DNA of 64,000 nt, from positions 124,001-188,000 of the forward strand of contig NZ_JBHSBN010000005.1 of NCBI RefSeq assembly GCF_042650605.1. The letters are read 5' to 3'. The stretch is from Micromonospora_J zhanjiangensis. Its GTDB lineage: Bacteria; Actinomycetota; Actinomycetes; Mycobacteriales; Micromonosporaceae. The notes under the pieces are model-generated. The model did not search any database and was not told the DNA's origin. It was given only the letters and a program-made list of their open reading frames with translations. The position numbers were made by a program, and so were the translations under genes. Within the stretch, counting starts at the first letter, position 1. Each line of letters opens with the position of its first letter. Shown in pieces: positions 17,005-24,830 of the stretch.

Positions 17005-17670
17005 TTACTCGCCGGCGGCCACCAGACCCGACTCGTACGCCACCACGACGGCCTGGGCGCGGTCGCGCAGGCCGAGCTTGCCGAGGATCCGTCCGACGTG
17101 GGTCTTCACGGTCTGCTCGGCGACGAACAGCTCGGTGGCGATCTCGGTGTTGGACCGGCCCCGGGCGATCAGCCGCAGCACCTCGGTCTCCCGGGCGGTG
17201 AGCGCCGCCAGCGAGGTGGGCCGGGGGCGGTCCCGACCGGGCCGGGCGGCGAACTCGGCGATCAGCCGCCGGGTCACGGCGGGTGCCAGCAGCGCGTCCC
17301 CGGCGGCGACCACCCGTACCGCGTGCACCAGGTCGGCGGCGGGGGCGTCCTTGAGCAGGAAGCCGCTGGCCCCGGCGCGCAGCGCCTCGTAGACGTGGTC
17401 GTCGAGGTCGAACGTGGTGAGGATGAGCACCCGGGGCCGGTCCGCGCCGGGCCGGTCGCCGACCAGTTGCCGGGTCGCCGCCAGGCCGTCCAACACCGGC
17501 ATCCGGACGTCCATCAGCACCACGTCCGGGTCCAGCCGGCGGGCGGCGGCGACCGCCTCGGCGCCGTTCGCGGCGTCGCCGAGCACCAGCATGTCGTCCT
17601 GGGCTGCCAGCAGCGCGCCGAAACCCTGGCGCACCATGGCCTGGTCGTCCGCGATCAACAACGTGATCAT
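17005..17670 (-). CDS. NarL/LuxR response regulator (possible independent start inside the fusion)
   Basis: The regulator has its own ATG at 17670 and a strong GGAGGAGG ribosome site 11 bases upstream, so a free 221-residue regulator can be made whether or not the kinase frame reads through. The receiver domain has the acidic pair ADDQ, the phospho-accepting Asp in LMDVRMPVLDG, Thr in LTTFD and Lys in LLKDAP. The C-terminal LuxR-type helix-turn-helix is LTARETEVLRLIARGRSNTE and QTVKTHVGRILGKLGLRDR. It would respond to the linked kinase; targets are unknown. Confidence 0.8.
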   Translation of the reverse strand: MITLLIADDQAMVRQGFGALLAAQDDMLVLGDAANGAEAVAAARRLDPDVVLMDVRMPVLDGLAATRQLVGDRPGADRPRVLILTTFDLDDHVYEALRAGASGFLLKDAPAADLVHAVRVVAAGDALLAPAVTRRLIAEFAARPGRDRPRPTSLAALTARETEVLRLIARGRSNTEIATELFVAEQTVKTHVGRILGKLGLRDRAQAVVVAYESGLVAAGE

Positions 17671-18975
17671 GCGGGGGGGTTCCTCCTCCGGGTGGTGGTA
17701 GGGCAGCCGGGCGGTGACGGTGAACCGGCCGTCGGCCGGTCCGGCGGTGAACCCGCCGCCGAGCAGGGTGGCCCGCTCGCGCATCCCGATCAGCCCGTGT
17801 CCGGCCGGCCGGCCCGGATCGGGCGGCCCACCGAGCGGGTTGTCGACGTGCAGGTCCAGGTCGCGCCGGCCGACCCGGACGGCGACCCGCACCGGCTTGC
17901 CGGGGGCGTGCCGGGCCGCGTTGGCCAGCGCCTCCTGGACGATCCGGTACGCCGCCAGCCCGACCGCGTCGCCCGGCCCGGTGGTGCCGGCGTCGTCCCC
18001 CGGCCCGGCGGCTCCGGCGTCCGGGCCGGTTCCGGCGTCCGACGCGGTTCCGGAGTCCGGGCCGGGGTGCCGGGCGACGGTCAGTTCGACGGTCATCCCG
18101 GCCCGCCGGGCGCCGTCGACCAGGTCGGTCAGGTCGGCCAGGCCGGGCTGCGGCGCCGTCCGAGGCTCGGCGGACTCGCTGCGCAGCACGCCCAGCAGCC
18201 GGCGCATGTCGGTCAGCGCGTGCCGGGCCGATCCGGCGATCGCCCCGAACTCGGTCCGGGCGTCCTCCGGCAGCCCGGTGAGCCGGTACGGGGCGGTCTC
18301 GGCCTGCACGGCGATCATCGACATGTGGTGGGCCACCACGTCGTGCATCTCCCGGGCGATCCGGGTGCGTTCCTCCAGCACCGCCCGGCGGGCCTTCTCC
18401 AGCTCGCTGAGTTCGGTCTGCGCCACCAGTGCGCTGCGGGACAGCCGGTTGCGCCGGATCAGGTGGCCGAGCGCCAGCAGCACGGCCAGCAACAGCAGCA
18501 CGCCAGTGATGTTGTTGCCGTTGACGAAGACCAGCACCGGCGCCGCGCTGATCAGGCCCACCCAGACCAGCACGCCCCGGTCGGCGCGCAGCGCCGTCAC
18601 GGCCAGCACGAGCGGCGCGAGGAGCACCAGCGGCGGACTCCACGGCCACGGCGCCCGCGGGTCGGCGTTGAAGGTGCACAGCAGCAGCGCGACGACGGTC
18701 AGCCGCCAGGCCAGCAGCGGACGCCACGGCAGCGCCACCAGCGGGGCGACGGTGAGGGCGCTCAGCAGCCAGGCCGAGCCGATCGGCAGCGGCCAACGGT
18801 GCGGGTCGGTCAGGTACGCGACGTTGATCGCGAACAACCCGGCCAGGACCAGCACGCCGACTGGGCCGGCGTACCGGACGACCCGGTGGCTCCGGGGGCG
18901 GATCGCCGGGATGTCCGGGCCGATCAGCGTGCGGCGCAGGGCGCGCAGCGCGTCCGCGGGTTTGATGTCCACCAT
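17005..18975 (-). CDS. NarL-type histidine kinase fused in frame to its response regulator
   Basis: One uninterrupted frame encodes a kinase then a regulator (656 residues from ATG 18975; a GTG at 19032 with AGAGG upstream would add 19). The kinase part has 4-6 hydrophobic helices to about residue 180, a HisKA_3 box RIAREMHDVVAHHMSMIAVQ with the phospho-accepting His, and a HATPase domain (YRIVQEALANAARHAPG, HGLIGMRERA). It runs through YHHPEEEPPR into MITLLIADDQ, the start of the regulator. Kinase and regulator genes of this class are normally separate. Here a run of seven C (17673-17679 on the complement) joins them; six C would create a TGA overlapping the regulator ATG as ATGA. The locus lies just downstream of a TnpB gene. 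Confidence 0.8.
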   Translation of the reverse strand: MVDIKPADALRALRRTLIGPDIPAIRPRSHRVVRYAGPVGVLVLAGLFAINVAYLTDPHRWPLPIGSAWLLSALTVAPLVALPWRPLLAWRLTVVALLLCTFNADPRAPWPWSPPLVLLAPLVLAVTALRADRGVLVWVGLISAAPVLVFVNGNNITGVLLLLAVLLALGHLIRRNRLSRSALVAQTELSELEKARRAVLEERTRIAREMHDVVAHHMSMIAVQAETAPYRLTGLPEDARTEFGAIAGSARHALTDMRRLLGVLRSESAEPRTAPQPGLADLTDLVDGARRAGMTVELTVARHPGPDSGTASDAGTGPDAGAAGPGDDAGTTGPGDAVGLAAYRIVQEALANAARHAPGKPVRVAVRVGRRDLDLHVDNPLGGPPDPGRPAGHGLIGMRERATLLGGGFTAGPADGRFTVTARLPYHHPEEEPPRMITLLIADDQAMVRQGFGALLAAQDDMLVLGDAANGAEAVAAARRLDPDVVLMDVRMPVLDGLAATRQLVGDRPGADRPRVLILTTFDLDDHVYEALRAGASGFLLKDAPAADLVHAVRVVAAGDALLAPAVTRRLIAEFAARPGRDRPRPTSLAALTARETEVLRLIARGRSNTEIATELFVAEQTVKTHVGRILGKLGLRDRAQAVVVAYESGLVAAGE

Positions 18976-19029
18976 CCGGAGGGTACGGCCCGACCGCCCG
19001 TCCGGTCGTGCCGCACGGGAGTGACGTCG

Positions 19030-19170
19030 CACGTCGTACCGTTACCTCTCAGTGCACTGTGGTGAGCGCACGGTTGGTAGTCCCGCCTTGCGTTGGGACG
19101 GTCCCGGTCTTGTCGGCGGTTGCCGTGCCGGGTTCACGCTTCACAGCCACCTGCCCGCGTAGGCGGGTCT
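19030..19170 (-). ncRNA. Candidate omega-RNA (reRNA) at the 3' end of tnpB
   Basis: In IS605/IS1341-type elements the guide RNA overlaps the end of tnpB. Here the last 100 bases of the gene fold well: a CCCGC/GCGGG hairpin (19154-19158 with 19163-19167) and a GTCCC/GGGAC hairpin (19080-19084 with 19095-19099). The encoded tail after the RuvC motifs is Gly/Thr-rich and does not look like protein under selection. The scaffold would end near the AGAGGTAAC at about 19038-19046, and the guide would come from the flanking DNA just to the left. The exact end is not determined. Confidence 0.45.
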
Positions 19171-20437
19171 TCTGGTCGGCTCCACGTGCTGCCACCGGAC
19201 CACTCCCGGCGGTGTCGAACTCGGCCGCCAGGGCGGCCAGGTTACGTGCGGCGTTGTAGTCCCGGTCGATGACCAGGCCGCACACCTCACACGCGTATTC
19301 ACGCTCGCGCAGGGCGAGTTTGGTTTTCACCGCACCACAGCCCGAGCAGGTCTTCGAGGACGGATACCAGCGGTCGGCCACGATCAACCGGCCACCGTTC
19401 CACCCGGTCTTGTATCCCAACTGCCGGCGGATCTCGGCGAACCCCGCATCAGCGATGTGCCGGGCCAACCGCCGATTCCGCAGCATGCCCGCGACGTTGA
19501 GGTCTTCCACCACGACCGTGCCGTACTCGCGGGTGAGCCGGGTGGTGAGTTTGTGCAGACCGTCGCGGCGCAGGTTCGCCACCCGGGCGTGCGCCCGGCC
19601 GAGGCGGGCGGACGCGCGCTGCCACCGCCGCGACGGCTGCCGTCCGGTGCGCCGGTCCGGGCCGGTCTTGCGTGACAGTGCCCGGTTCAGCCGCCGTAGC
19701 TGCTGCCGGGCGGCGGTCAGGTGGCGTGGGTTGTCGATCAGTTCGCCGGTGGACAGCACCGCGAGGTGTCGGATCCCGACGTCCACCCCGACCACACCGT
19801 CCGGCCGGGCCGGGGCCCGGTCGGGGCGGTCGACCTCGACGGTGAACGCCACCTGCCACCGACCACTGTCCCGACGAACGGTCGCGGACATGACCCGCGC
19901 GGTGCCGGCCTCCAGGCGGCGGGCGAGCTTACGGGCCGACTCGTGCAACTTCAACCGACCCAACCGAGGCAACACCACATGCTTCCGATCCCGCTCGACC
20001 CGGATCGTCCCGGTGGTGAACCGCACCGACGGGACTGTGCGGTGCTTCACCTTGAACCGCGGAAACCCCACCCGCCGACCGGCCCGCCTACCGACCCGCG
20101 AGTCCGACCAGTTCCCGAGTGCGCGGGCCAGGGCGTCCAGGCCGGTGTTGAACGCCTCCTTGGAACACTCCTTCCACCACGGCGCAACCTCGGCCTTCGC
20201 CGCGTTCCACGCCCTGCGCAACGCCGGCAATGACCACCCGATCGTCGGAGTAAGCAGTTCCTCGGGGACGCCGTAGGAGCGTTCAGCCGCCCGCTGGTCC
20301 AACTCCGCCTTCACTCGCGCCAACGCCCAGTTGTACGCGAACCGGGCAGCCCCGGCATGCGCCAGGACGGCACGCTCCTGAGCCGGGGACAGATCAAGCG
20401 CGAACCGGTACGCCTGCACCACCCGCACACCCACCAC
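19049..20437 (-). CDS. tnpB: TnpB, RNA-guided nuclease of an IS605/IS1341-type element
   Basis: A 462-residue TnpB (OrfB). The RuvC-like active site is intact: Asp219 in GVVGVDVGIRHLAV, Glu311 in TVVVEDLNVAGM and Asp in DRDYNAARN near 391-393. A zinc ribbon C-x2-C...C-x2-C (CSGCG, CEVCG) sits between the last two. The N-terminal HTH_OrfB domain begins QAYRFALDLSPAQERAVLAHAG. Several GTG codons crowd the start, so it may begin a few residues later than 20437. No TnpA transposase is present, so the element is of the IS1341 kind, mobilised only in trans or retained for its nuclease. It lies directly upstream of the kinase-regulator gene. Confidence 0.93.
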   Translation of the reverse strand: MVGVRVVQAYRFALDLSPAQERAVLAHAGAARFAYNWALARVKAELDQRAAERSYGVPEELLTPTIGWSLPALRRAWNAAKAEVAPWWKECSKEAFNTGLDALARALGNWSDSRVGRRAGRRVGFPRFKVKHRTVPSVRFTTGTIRVERDRKHVVLPRLGRLKLHESARKLARRLEAGTARVMSATVRRDSGRWQVAFTVEVDRPDRAPARPDGVVGVDVGIRHLAVLSTGELIDNPRHLTAARQQLRRLNRALSRKTGPDRRTGRQPSRRWQRASARLGRAHARVANLRRDGLHKLTTRLTREYGTVVVEDLNVAGMLRNRRLARHIADAGFAEIRRQLGYKTGWNGGRLIVADRWYPSSKTCSGCGAVKTKLALREREYACEVCGLVIDRDYNAARNLAALAAEFDTAGSGPVAARGADQKTRLRGQVAVKREPGTATADKTGTVPTQGGTTNRALTTVH

Positions 20438-20789
20438 CCCCAGCGATCACGATCAGTATCGGGCAGGTGTACGACACTCCCGCCGGCACACCCGCGCCGC
20501 TGACACCAAAACGAACCACCGAACACCAAAGCTCACTCAAACGACAGCAGTTGACACCCGTTACCTTTTTGATCGTCCCCACCGCGGACTGCTCGATCGC
20601 TCGGTCCGGTATGACTTATCGCCCCTGTCGCACGCATGATCTGGGGGTGTTGTCTCCGGGCCGCGTGGCGTCGGCGGACCGCTGATAGGGACCCGGCCAC
20701 CCTCGGGTAGGTCTCTCCGTAACGTGGCTGCCGCAGTCCAACGCTCTGACCAGCGGCCGAGCCCATTTAGACCGTTGGAGAGGCGAGGC
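20438..20789. other. Left-end sequences of both IS elements, possible bridge-RNA region
   Basis: This 352-base stretch between the divergent tnpB and IS110 genes holds no gene. Its left half is the upstream end of the TnpB element, with a less GC-rich segment at 20500-20580. The right half (about 20620-20789) directly precedes the IS110 transposase, which is where IS110 elements encode the bridge RNA that chooses target and donor sites. With the transposase broken, any such RNA here is likely a relic. I did not attempt a fold. Confidence 0.3.
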
Positions 20790-21717
20790 GTGGACAACGA
20801 GTACGGCGTTTTCCTGGGCCTGTATGTCGGCAAGACCGACCATCATGCGGTCGCGTTGGGCCCGGCAGGCAAGCGGCTGCACGACGCGGCACTCCGAACA
20901 CCGAGGCCGGGTTGCAGAAACTGTTCGCCAAACTCGGCCGGCACGGCCGGATTCTGGCCGTGGTCGACCAACCTGCCTCAATCGGCGCACTGCCCGTCGC
21001 GGTCGCTCGTGCCTGCGGGCATCAGATCGCCTACCTGCCCGGCCTGGTGATGCGCCAGCTGGCTGATCTGCAATCCGGCACGGCCAAAACCGACGCCCGT
21101 GACGCCTACGTGATCGCCGACGCCGCCCACACTCTGCGCCGCGTCGACACCGGCGACGACACCCTCGCCGAGCTGGAGATGATGGTCGGCTACAACGACG
21201 ACCTTGCCGGCGAGGTCACCGCATCAGCAACCGCATCCGCGGCCTGCTCACCCAGATCCATCCACCGCTGGAACCCGTCCTGGGCCCGAAAGTGCAGCAC
21301 CCAGCCGTGCTGGAGGCATTGTCGCGGTGCGGTGGGCCGGCCGGGCTGCGCAAGACCGGCGGGTCGAAACTCGCCCAGATCGTCAGACCCCGAGCTCCAC
21401 GCATGGGTGACCGTCTGGTCGAGCAGGTCTTTACCGCCCTGGACACCCAGACGGTGGTAGTTCCCGGCAGCACTGCGGCCGAGACCATCCTCCCGAGGCT
21501 GGCCGACAGCTTGCGTGAGCTGTTGAAGCAGCGTGACCAGGCCCTGGTCGACCCACTCAGCCGGGCCTACTACGACCGCAACCGCGCTGAGGGCAAGAAA
21601 CACAGTGCCGCCCTTATCTGCCTCGCCCGCCGCCGCGTCGACGTCCTCCATGCCATGCTCCGCGCCCAAACCCTCTACCAGCACAAACCGGCAGAAGAGC
21701 TCGCACTGGCTGCTTGA
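20790..21717 (+). pseudogene. Decayed IS110-family transposase
   Basis: Pieces of a DEDD-type IS110 transposase lie in three frames. The first begins at GTG 20790 with GLYVGKTDHHAVAL; the family has an Asp (GLDVGK) where this has Tyr12 (TAT at 20823), removing a catalytic residue. A missing base near 20893 shifts to EAGLQKLFAKLGRHGRILAV and TDARDAYVIADAA. A second missing base near 21221 shifts to RISNRIRGLLTQIHPPLEPV. The C-terminal part jumps from LRELLKQRDQ to LSRAYYDRNRAEGKKHSAAL, so the Tnp_20 segment that holds the nucleophilic serine (AYAGLAPVTRRSG in relatives) has been deleted. The gene cannot encode an active enzyme. Confidence 0.88.
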
Positions 21718-21736
21718 CCGACCCGAGAGGCAACGA

Positions 21737-21895
21737 CTACTCAGGCTCACTCACCGCGGAACCGGCCTCCGGCGGGTCCCCGCACACCGGGCAGTCGTAT
21801 TCATCGACCGATTTCATCTTGACCGGGTGTCCGCAGAAGTCGCAGGGACGCATGTCTTCGTTCTCCAAGACTCCCGTCGCCGGATCGACTTCCAT
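21737..21895 (-). CDS. Small zinc-ribbon protein, 52 residues
   Basis: ATG at 21895 opens MEVDPATGVLENEDM followed by RPCDFCGHPVKMKSVDEYDC and PVCGDPPEAG, ending in TAG at 21737. Two C-x2-C pairs (CDFC, CPVC) separated by 14 residues form a zinc ribbon, so it is probably a small metal-binding protein. The ribosome site is weak (AGG close to the start). An internal Met at MRPCDFCG is another possible start. Its stop lies 20 bases from the end of the IS110 relic, on the opposite strand. Function unknown. Confidence 0.6.
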   Translation of the reverse strand: MEVDPATGVLENEDMRPCDFCGHPVKMKSVDEYDCPVCGDPPEAGSAVSEPE

Positions 21896-22062
21896 GCCTG
21901 CCAGAGTGCCAGACGGGCCATCTCACCAGCGACAGCCCTTTGACCAAACCCACAGGGACACCACCCCCCGGGTTCGTCGTTACCTGCCGGTAGCGCCTAA
22001 TCTCCAACCGCAGTGTCCGCACCCGCCGAGCCGGCCGGGTGGTACGTCGAAGAGGGGGACCC

Positions 22063-22767
22063 GTGGCCCGTACTGTGCTGGTGACCGGCGGTAATCGTGG
22101 CATCGGGCTGGCCATCGCGCAGGCCTTCGCCAAGCAGGGCGACCGGGTGGCGGTGACCCACCGGAGCAGCGGCGCGCCGGACGGGCTGTTCGGCGTGCGG
22201 TGCGACATCACCGACTCGGCCGCCGTGGACGCCGCGTTCGACGCGGTCGAGGCGGAGTTCGGGCCGGTCGAGGTGCTGGTGGCCAACGCCGGCATCACCG
22301 ACGACACGCTGTTGCTGCGGATGTCCGAGGAGCAGTTCACCTCCGTGGTCGACACCAACCTCACCGGCGCGTTCCGGTGCGCCAAGCGCGCGTCGGGCAA
22401 GATGCTCCGGGCCCGCTGGGGGCGAATGATCTTCGTCTCGTCGGTGGTCGGCCTGCTGGGCGGCGCCGGCCAGGTCAACTACGCGGCCAGCAAGGCCGGT
22501 CTGGTCGGGGTGGCCCGGTCGATCACCCGCGAGTTGGGCAGCCGGAACATCACCGCCAACGTGGTCGCGCCCGGCTTCATCGAGACCGACATGACCGCGA
22601 ACCTGACCGACAGCCTCAAGGCGGAGTACAAGAAGTCCATCCCGGCCGGTCGGTTCGCCGAGCCGGAGGAGGTGGCGAACGTGGTCACCTGGCTGGCCAG
22701 CGACGCCGCCGGCTACGTCTCGGGCGCCGTCATCCCGGTCGACGGCGGCCTGGGCATGGGCCACTGA
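22063..22767 (+). CDS. fabG: 3-oxoacyl-ACP reductase
   Basis: A 234-residue short-chain dehydrogenase that reduces 3-oxoacyl-ACP with NADPH in type II fatty acid synthesis. GTG 22063 is chosen for the AGAGGGGG site before it. The cofactor motif VTGGNRGIGLAIA is near residue 7, NAG in VLVANAGIT, and the catalytic Ser-Tyr-Lys in FVSSVVG and VNYAASKAG. C-terminal APGFIETDM and VSGAVIPVDGGLGMGH are characteristic of FabG. It is followed by fabI with a gap of about 100 bases, as in mycobacterial fabG1-inhA, which supports a role in chain elongation rather than in a side pathway. Confidence 0.92.
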   Translation: MARTVLVTGGNRGIGLAIAQAFAKQGDRVAVTHRSSGAPDGLFGVRCDITDSAAVDAAFDAVEAEFGPVEVLVANAGITDDTLLLRMSEEQFTSVVDTNLTGAFRCAKRASGKMLRARWGRMIFVSSVVGLLGGAGQVNYAASKAGLVGVARSITRELGSRNITANVVAPGFIETDMTANLTDSLKAEYKKSIPAGRFAEPEEVANVVTWLASDAAGYVSGAVIPVDGGLGMGH

Positions 22768-22868
22768 CACCCGGCCCCCGCGGCCCGGGTCACTGACACC
22801 CGGCACCGCCCGCGGCCGGCCCGGCCGCCGACGGAACCGGTCATCTCGCGAGTACGGAGGATCCACAC

Positions 22869-23636
22869 GTGTCTGGACTGTTGGCCGGCAAGCGGCTGCT
22901 CGTCACCGGCGTCATCACCGACCAGTCGATCGCCTTCTCGGTGGCGCGGCTCGCGCAGCAGAACGGCGCGCAGGTCGTGCTGACCGGCTTCGGCCGGTTG
23001 TCGCTGGTCGAGCGGTTCGCCAAGCGGCTGCCGGAGCCCGCGCCGGTGATCGAGCTGGACGTCACCAACGCCGACCACCTGGCCGGTCTGGCCGACAAGG
23101 TCCGCGAGCACGTCGACGGGCTGGACGGGGTGGTGCACTCGATCGGGTTCGCGCCACAGAGCTGCCTCGGCGGTGGTTTCCTGGACGCGCCGTGGGAGGA
23201 CGTGGCCACCGCGGTGCACGTCTCGACGTACTCCTACAAGTCGCTGGCGATGGCCGCGCTGCCGCTGATGGGGGCCGGTTCGTCGGTGGTCGGGCTGACC
23301 TTCGACGCGACCAAGGCGTGGCCGGTCTACGACTGGATGGGCGTGGCCAAGGCCGGGCTGGAGTCCGCGTCCCGCTACCTGGCGCTGCACCTGGGTCCGA
23401 AGGGCATTCGCAGCAACCTGGTCTCGGCCGGACCGCTGCGTACGATGGCCGCCCGGTCGATTCCCGGGTTCGAGCAGTTCGAGCAGACCTGGACCGACCG
23501 GGCGCCGCTCGGCTGGAGCCTGACCGACCAGGAACCGGCCGCCCGCGCCTGCCTGGCCCTGCTCTCCGACTGGTTCCCGGCCACCACCGGCGAGATCATC
23601 CACGTCGACGGCGGCTACCACGCCCTCGGTGCCTGA
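22869..23636 (+). CDS. fabI: Enoyl-ACP reductase (InhA-like)
   Basis: A 255-residue NADH-dependent enoyl-ACP reductase completing each elongation cycle. It starts at GTG 22869 after a GGAGG site. It has the atypical cofactor segment VTGVITDQSIAFSVARLAQQ and the Y-x6-K active site in VYDWMGVAKAGLES, very like mycobacterial InhA (YNWMTVAKSALES). GFGRLSL matches the NADH-specific GFDRL loop. Triclosan and isoniazid-adduct targets belong to this family. It is second in the fabG-fabI-hemH row. Confidence 0.94.
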   Translation: MSGLLAGKRLLVTGVITDQSIAFSVARLAQQNGAQVVLTGFGRLSLVERFAKRLPEPAPVIELDVTNADHLAGLADKVREHVDGLDGVVHSIGFAPQSCLGGGFLDAPWEDVATAVHVSTYSYKSLAMAALPLMGAGSSVVGLTFDATKAWPVYDWMGVAKAGLESASRYLALHLGPKGIRSNLVSAGPLRTMAARSIPGFEQFEQTWTDRAPLGWSLTDQEPAARACLALLSDWFPATTGEIIHVDGGYHALGA

Positions 23637-23737
23637 CCCCGACGTCGAGCGGTGCCACCGGTGCCGGCGGCGCCGGTGGGGCAGGTAACAGGCGGCCGGC
23701 GGTGAGGCCGGCCGGCCGGGCGGGAAGAATGGGAACC

Positions 23738-24769
23738 ATGTCGTACGAAGCAGTGGTGCTGGTCTCGTTCGGTGGCCCGGAGCGACCCGAGGACGTGTTG
23801 CCGTTCCTGGCCAACGTCACCCGGGGCCGGGGCGTGCCGCCCGAGCGGCTGGCCGAGGTGGCCGAGCACTACCAGCACTTCGGCGGCGTGTCGCCGATCA
23901 ACCAGCAGAACCGGGACCTGCTCGCCGCCCTCGGCGCGGACTTCGCCGCGAACGGCTTGGACCTGCCGATCTACTGGGGCAACCGGAACTGGCACCCGAT
24001 GCTGGCCGACACGGTCGGCCGGATGCGTGACGACGGGGTGCGCTCCGCGCTGGCCTTCGTCACCAGCGCGTACGGCGGTTACTCCTCCTGCCGGCAGTAC
24101 CAGGAGGACATCGCCGCCGCCCGGGCCGCCGTCGGCGCGGACGCGCCGGTGATCGACAAGATCCGGCAGTTCTGGGACCACCCGGGCTTCGTCGAGCCGC
24201 ACGCCGACGCCGTACGCCACGCGGCGGCGACCCTGGACCCGGCCCGGCGGTCCACCACCCGGCTGGTCTTCACCGCCCACTCGATCCCCACCTCGATGGC
24301 CGCCACCGCCGGTCCCACCGGCGGTCGGTACGAGGCGCAACTGCGCGAGACGGCCCGCCTGGTGGCCGCGGCGGCGGCCCCCGACCTGCCGTACGACCTG
24401 GTGTGGCAGAGCCGGTCCGGCCCGCCGCAGGTGCCCTGGCTGGAGCCGGACGTCAACGACCACCTGACCGCGCTCGCCGCCGACGGGGTGACCTCGGTCG
24501 TGGTCAGCCCGATCGGCTTCGTCTCGGACCACCTGGAGGTGGTCTGGGACCTGGACAACGAGGCGGCCGACACGGCGAAGCGGCTGGGCCTGGACTTCGT
24601 CCGGGCCGGTACGCCGGGCACCGACCCGCGGTTCGTGTCGATGATCCGGGAGTTGGTCACCGAGCGGCTCAACCCGGCCGACACGCGCCCGCAACCCGGG
24701 CTGGGTAGCCTCCCAGTCTGGGACACCTGCCCGGCGGACTGCTGCCCGCCGCCCCGCCGCCGCCCCTGA
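23738..24769 (+). CDS. hemH: Ferrochelatase (coproporphyrin type, probably [2Fe-2S])
   Basis: A 343-residue ferrochelatase inserting iron into the porphyrin. In actinobacteria the substrate is usually coproporphyrin III. SYEAVVLVSFGGPERPEDV opens the fold; the metal-site His is in FTAHSIPTSM and Glu in VSDHLEVVWDLDNEA. A lone Cys in GGYSSCRQYQED and the C-terminal DTCPADCC match the positions of cysteines that bind a [2Fe-2S] cluster in the Mycobacterium enzyme. ATG 23738 is used; an ATG 9 bases earlier is also possible. The gene follows fabI by about 100 bases. Confidence 0.94.
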   Translation: MSYEAVVLVSFGGPERPEDVLPFLANVTRGRGVPPERLAEVAEHYQHFGGVSPINQQNRDLLAALGADFAANGLDLPIYWGNRNWHPMLADTVGRMRDDGVRSALAFVTSAYGGYSSCRQYQEDIAAARAAVGADAPVIDKIRQFWDHPGFVEPHADAVRHAAATLDPARRSTTRLVFTAHSIPTSMAATAGPTGGRYEAQLRETARLVAAAAAPDLPYDLVWQSRSGPPQVPWLEPDVNDHLTALAADGVTSVVVSPIGFVSDHLEVVWDLDNEAADTAKRLGLDFVRAGTPGTDPRFVSMIRELVTERLNPADTRPQPGLGSLPVWDTCPADCCPPPRRRP

Positions 24770-24830
24770 CCCGCCGCTGCCCCTGACCCGACGCCGCCCA
24801 CGACCCCGCCCCCGGCGAGGAGATGTTCAG

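Larger units (their letters stand above)
19030..21720. mobile_element. Cluster of a TnpB element and a decayed IS110-family element
   Basis: Two unrelated insertion-sequence remnants lie head to head: the leftward tnpB with its RNA region and a rightward IS110-type transposase relic. I could not fix the outer ends of either element: no clear target duplication or terminal repeat stood out, which fits both families, as IS605 and IS110 elements usually lack terminal inverted repeats. The limits given are the limits of recognisable IS sequence. Confidence 0.6.
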
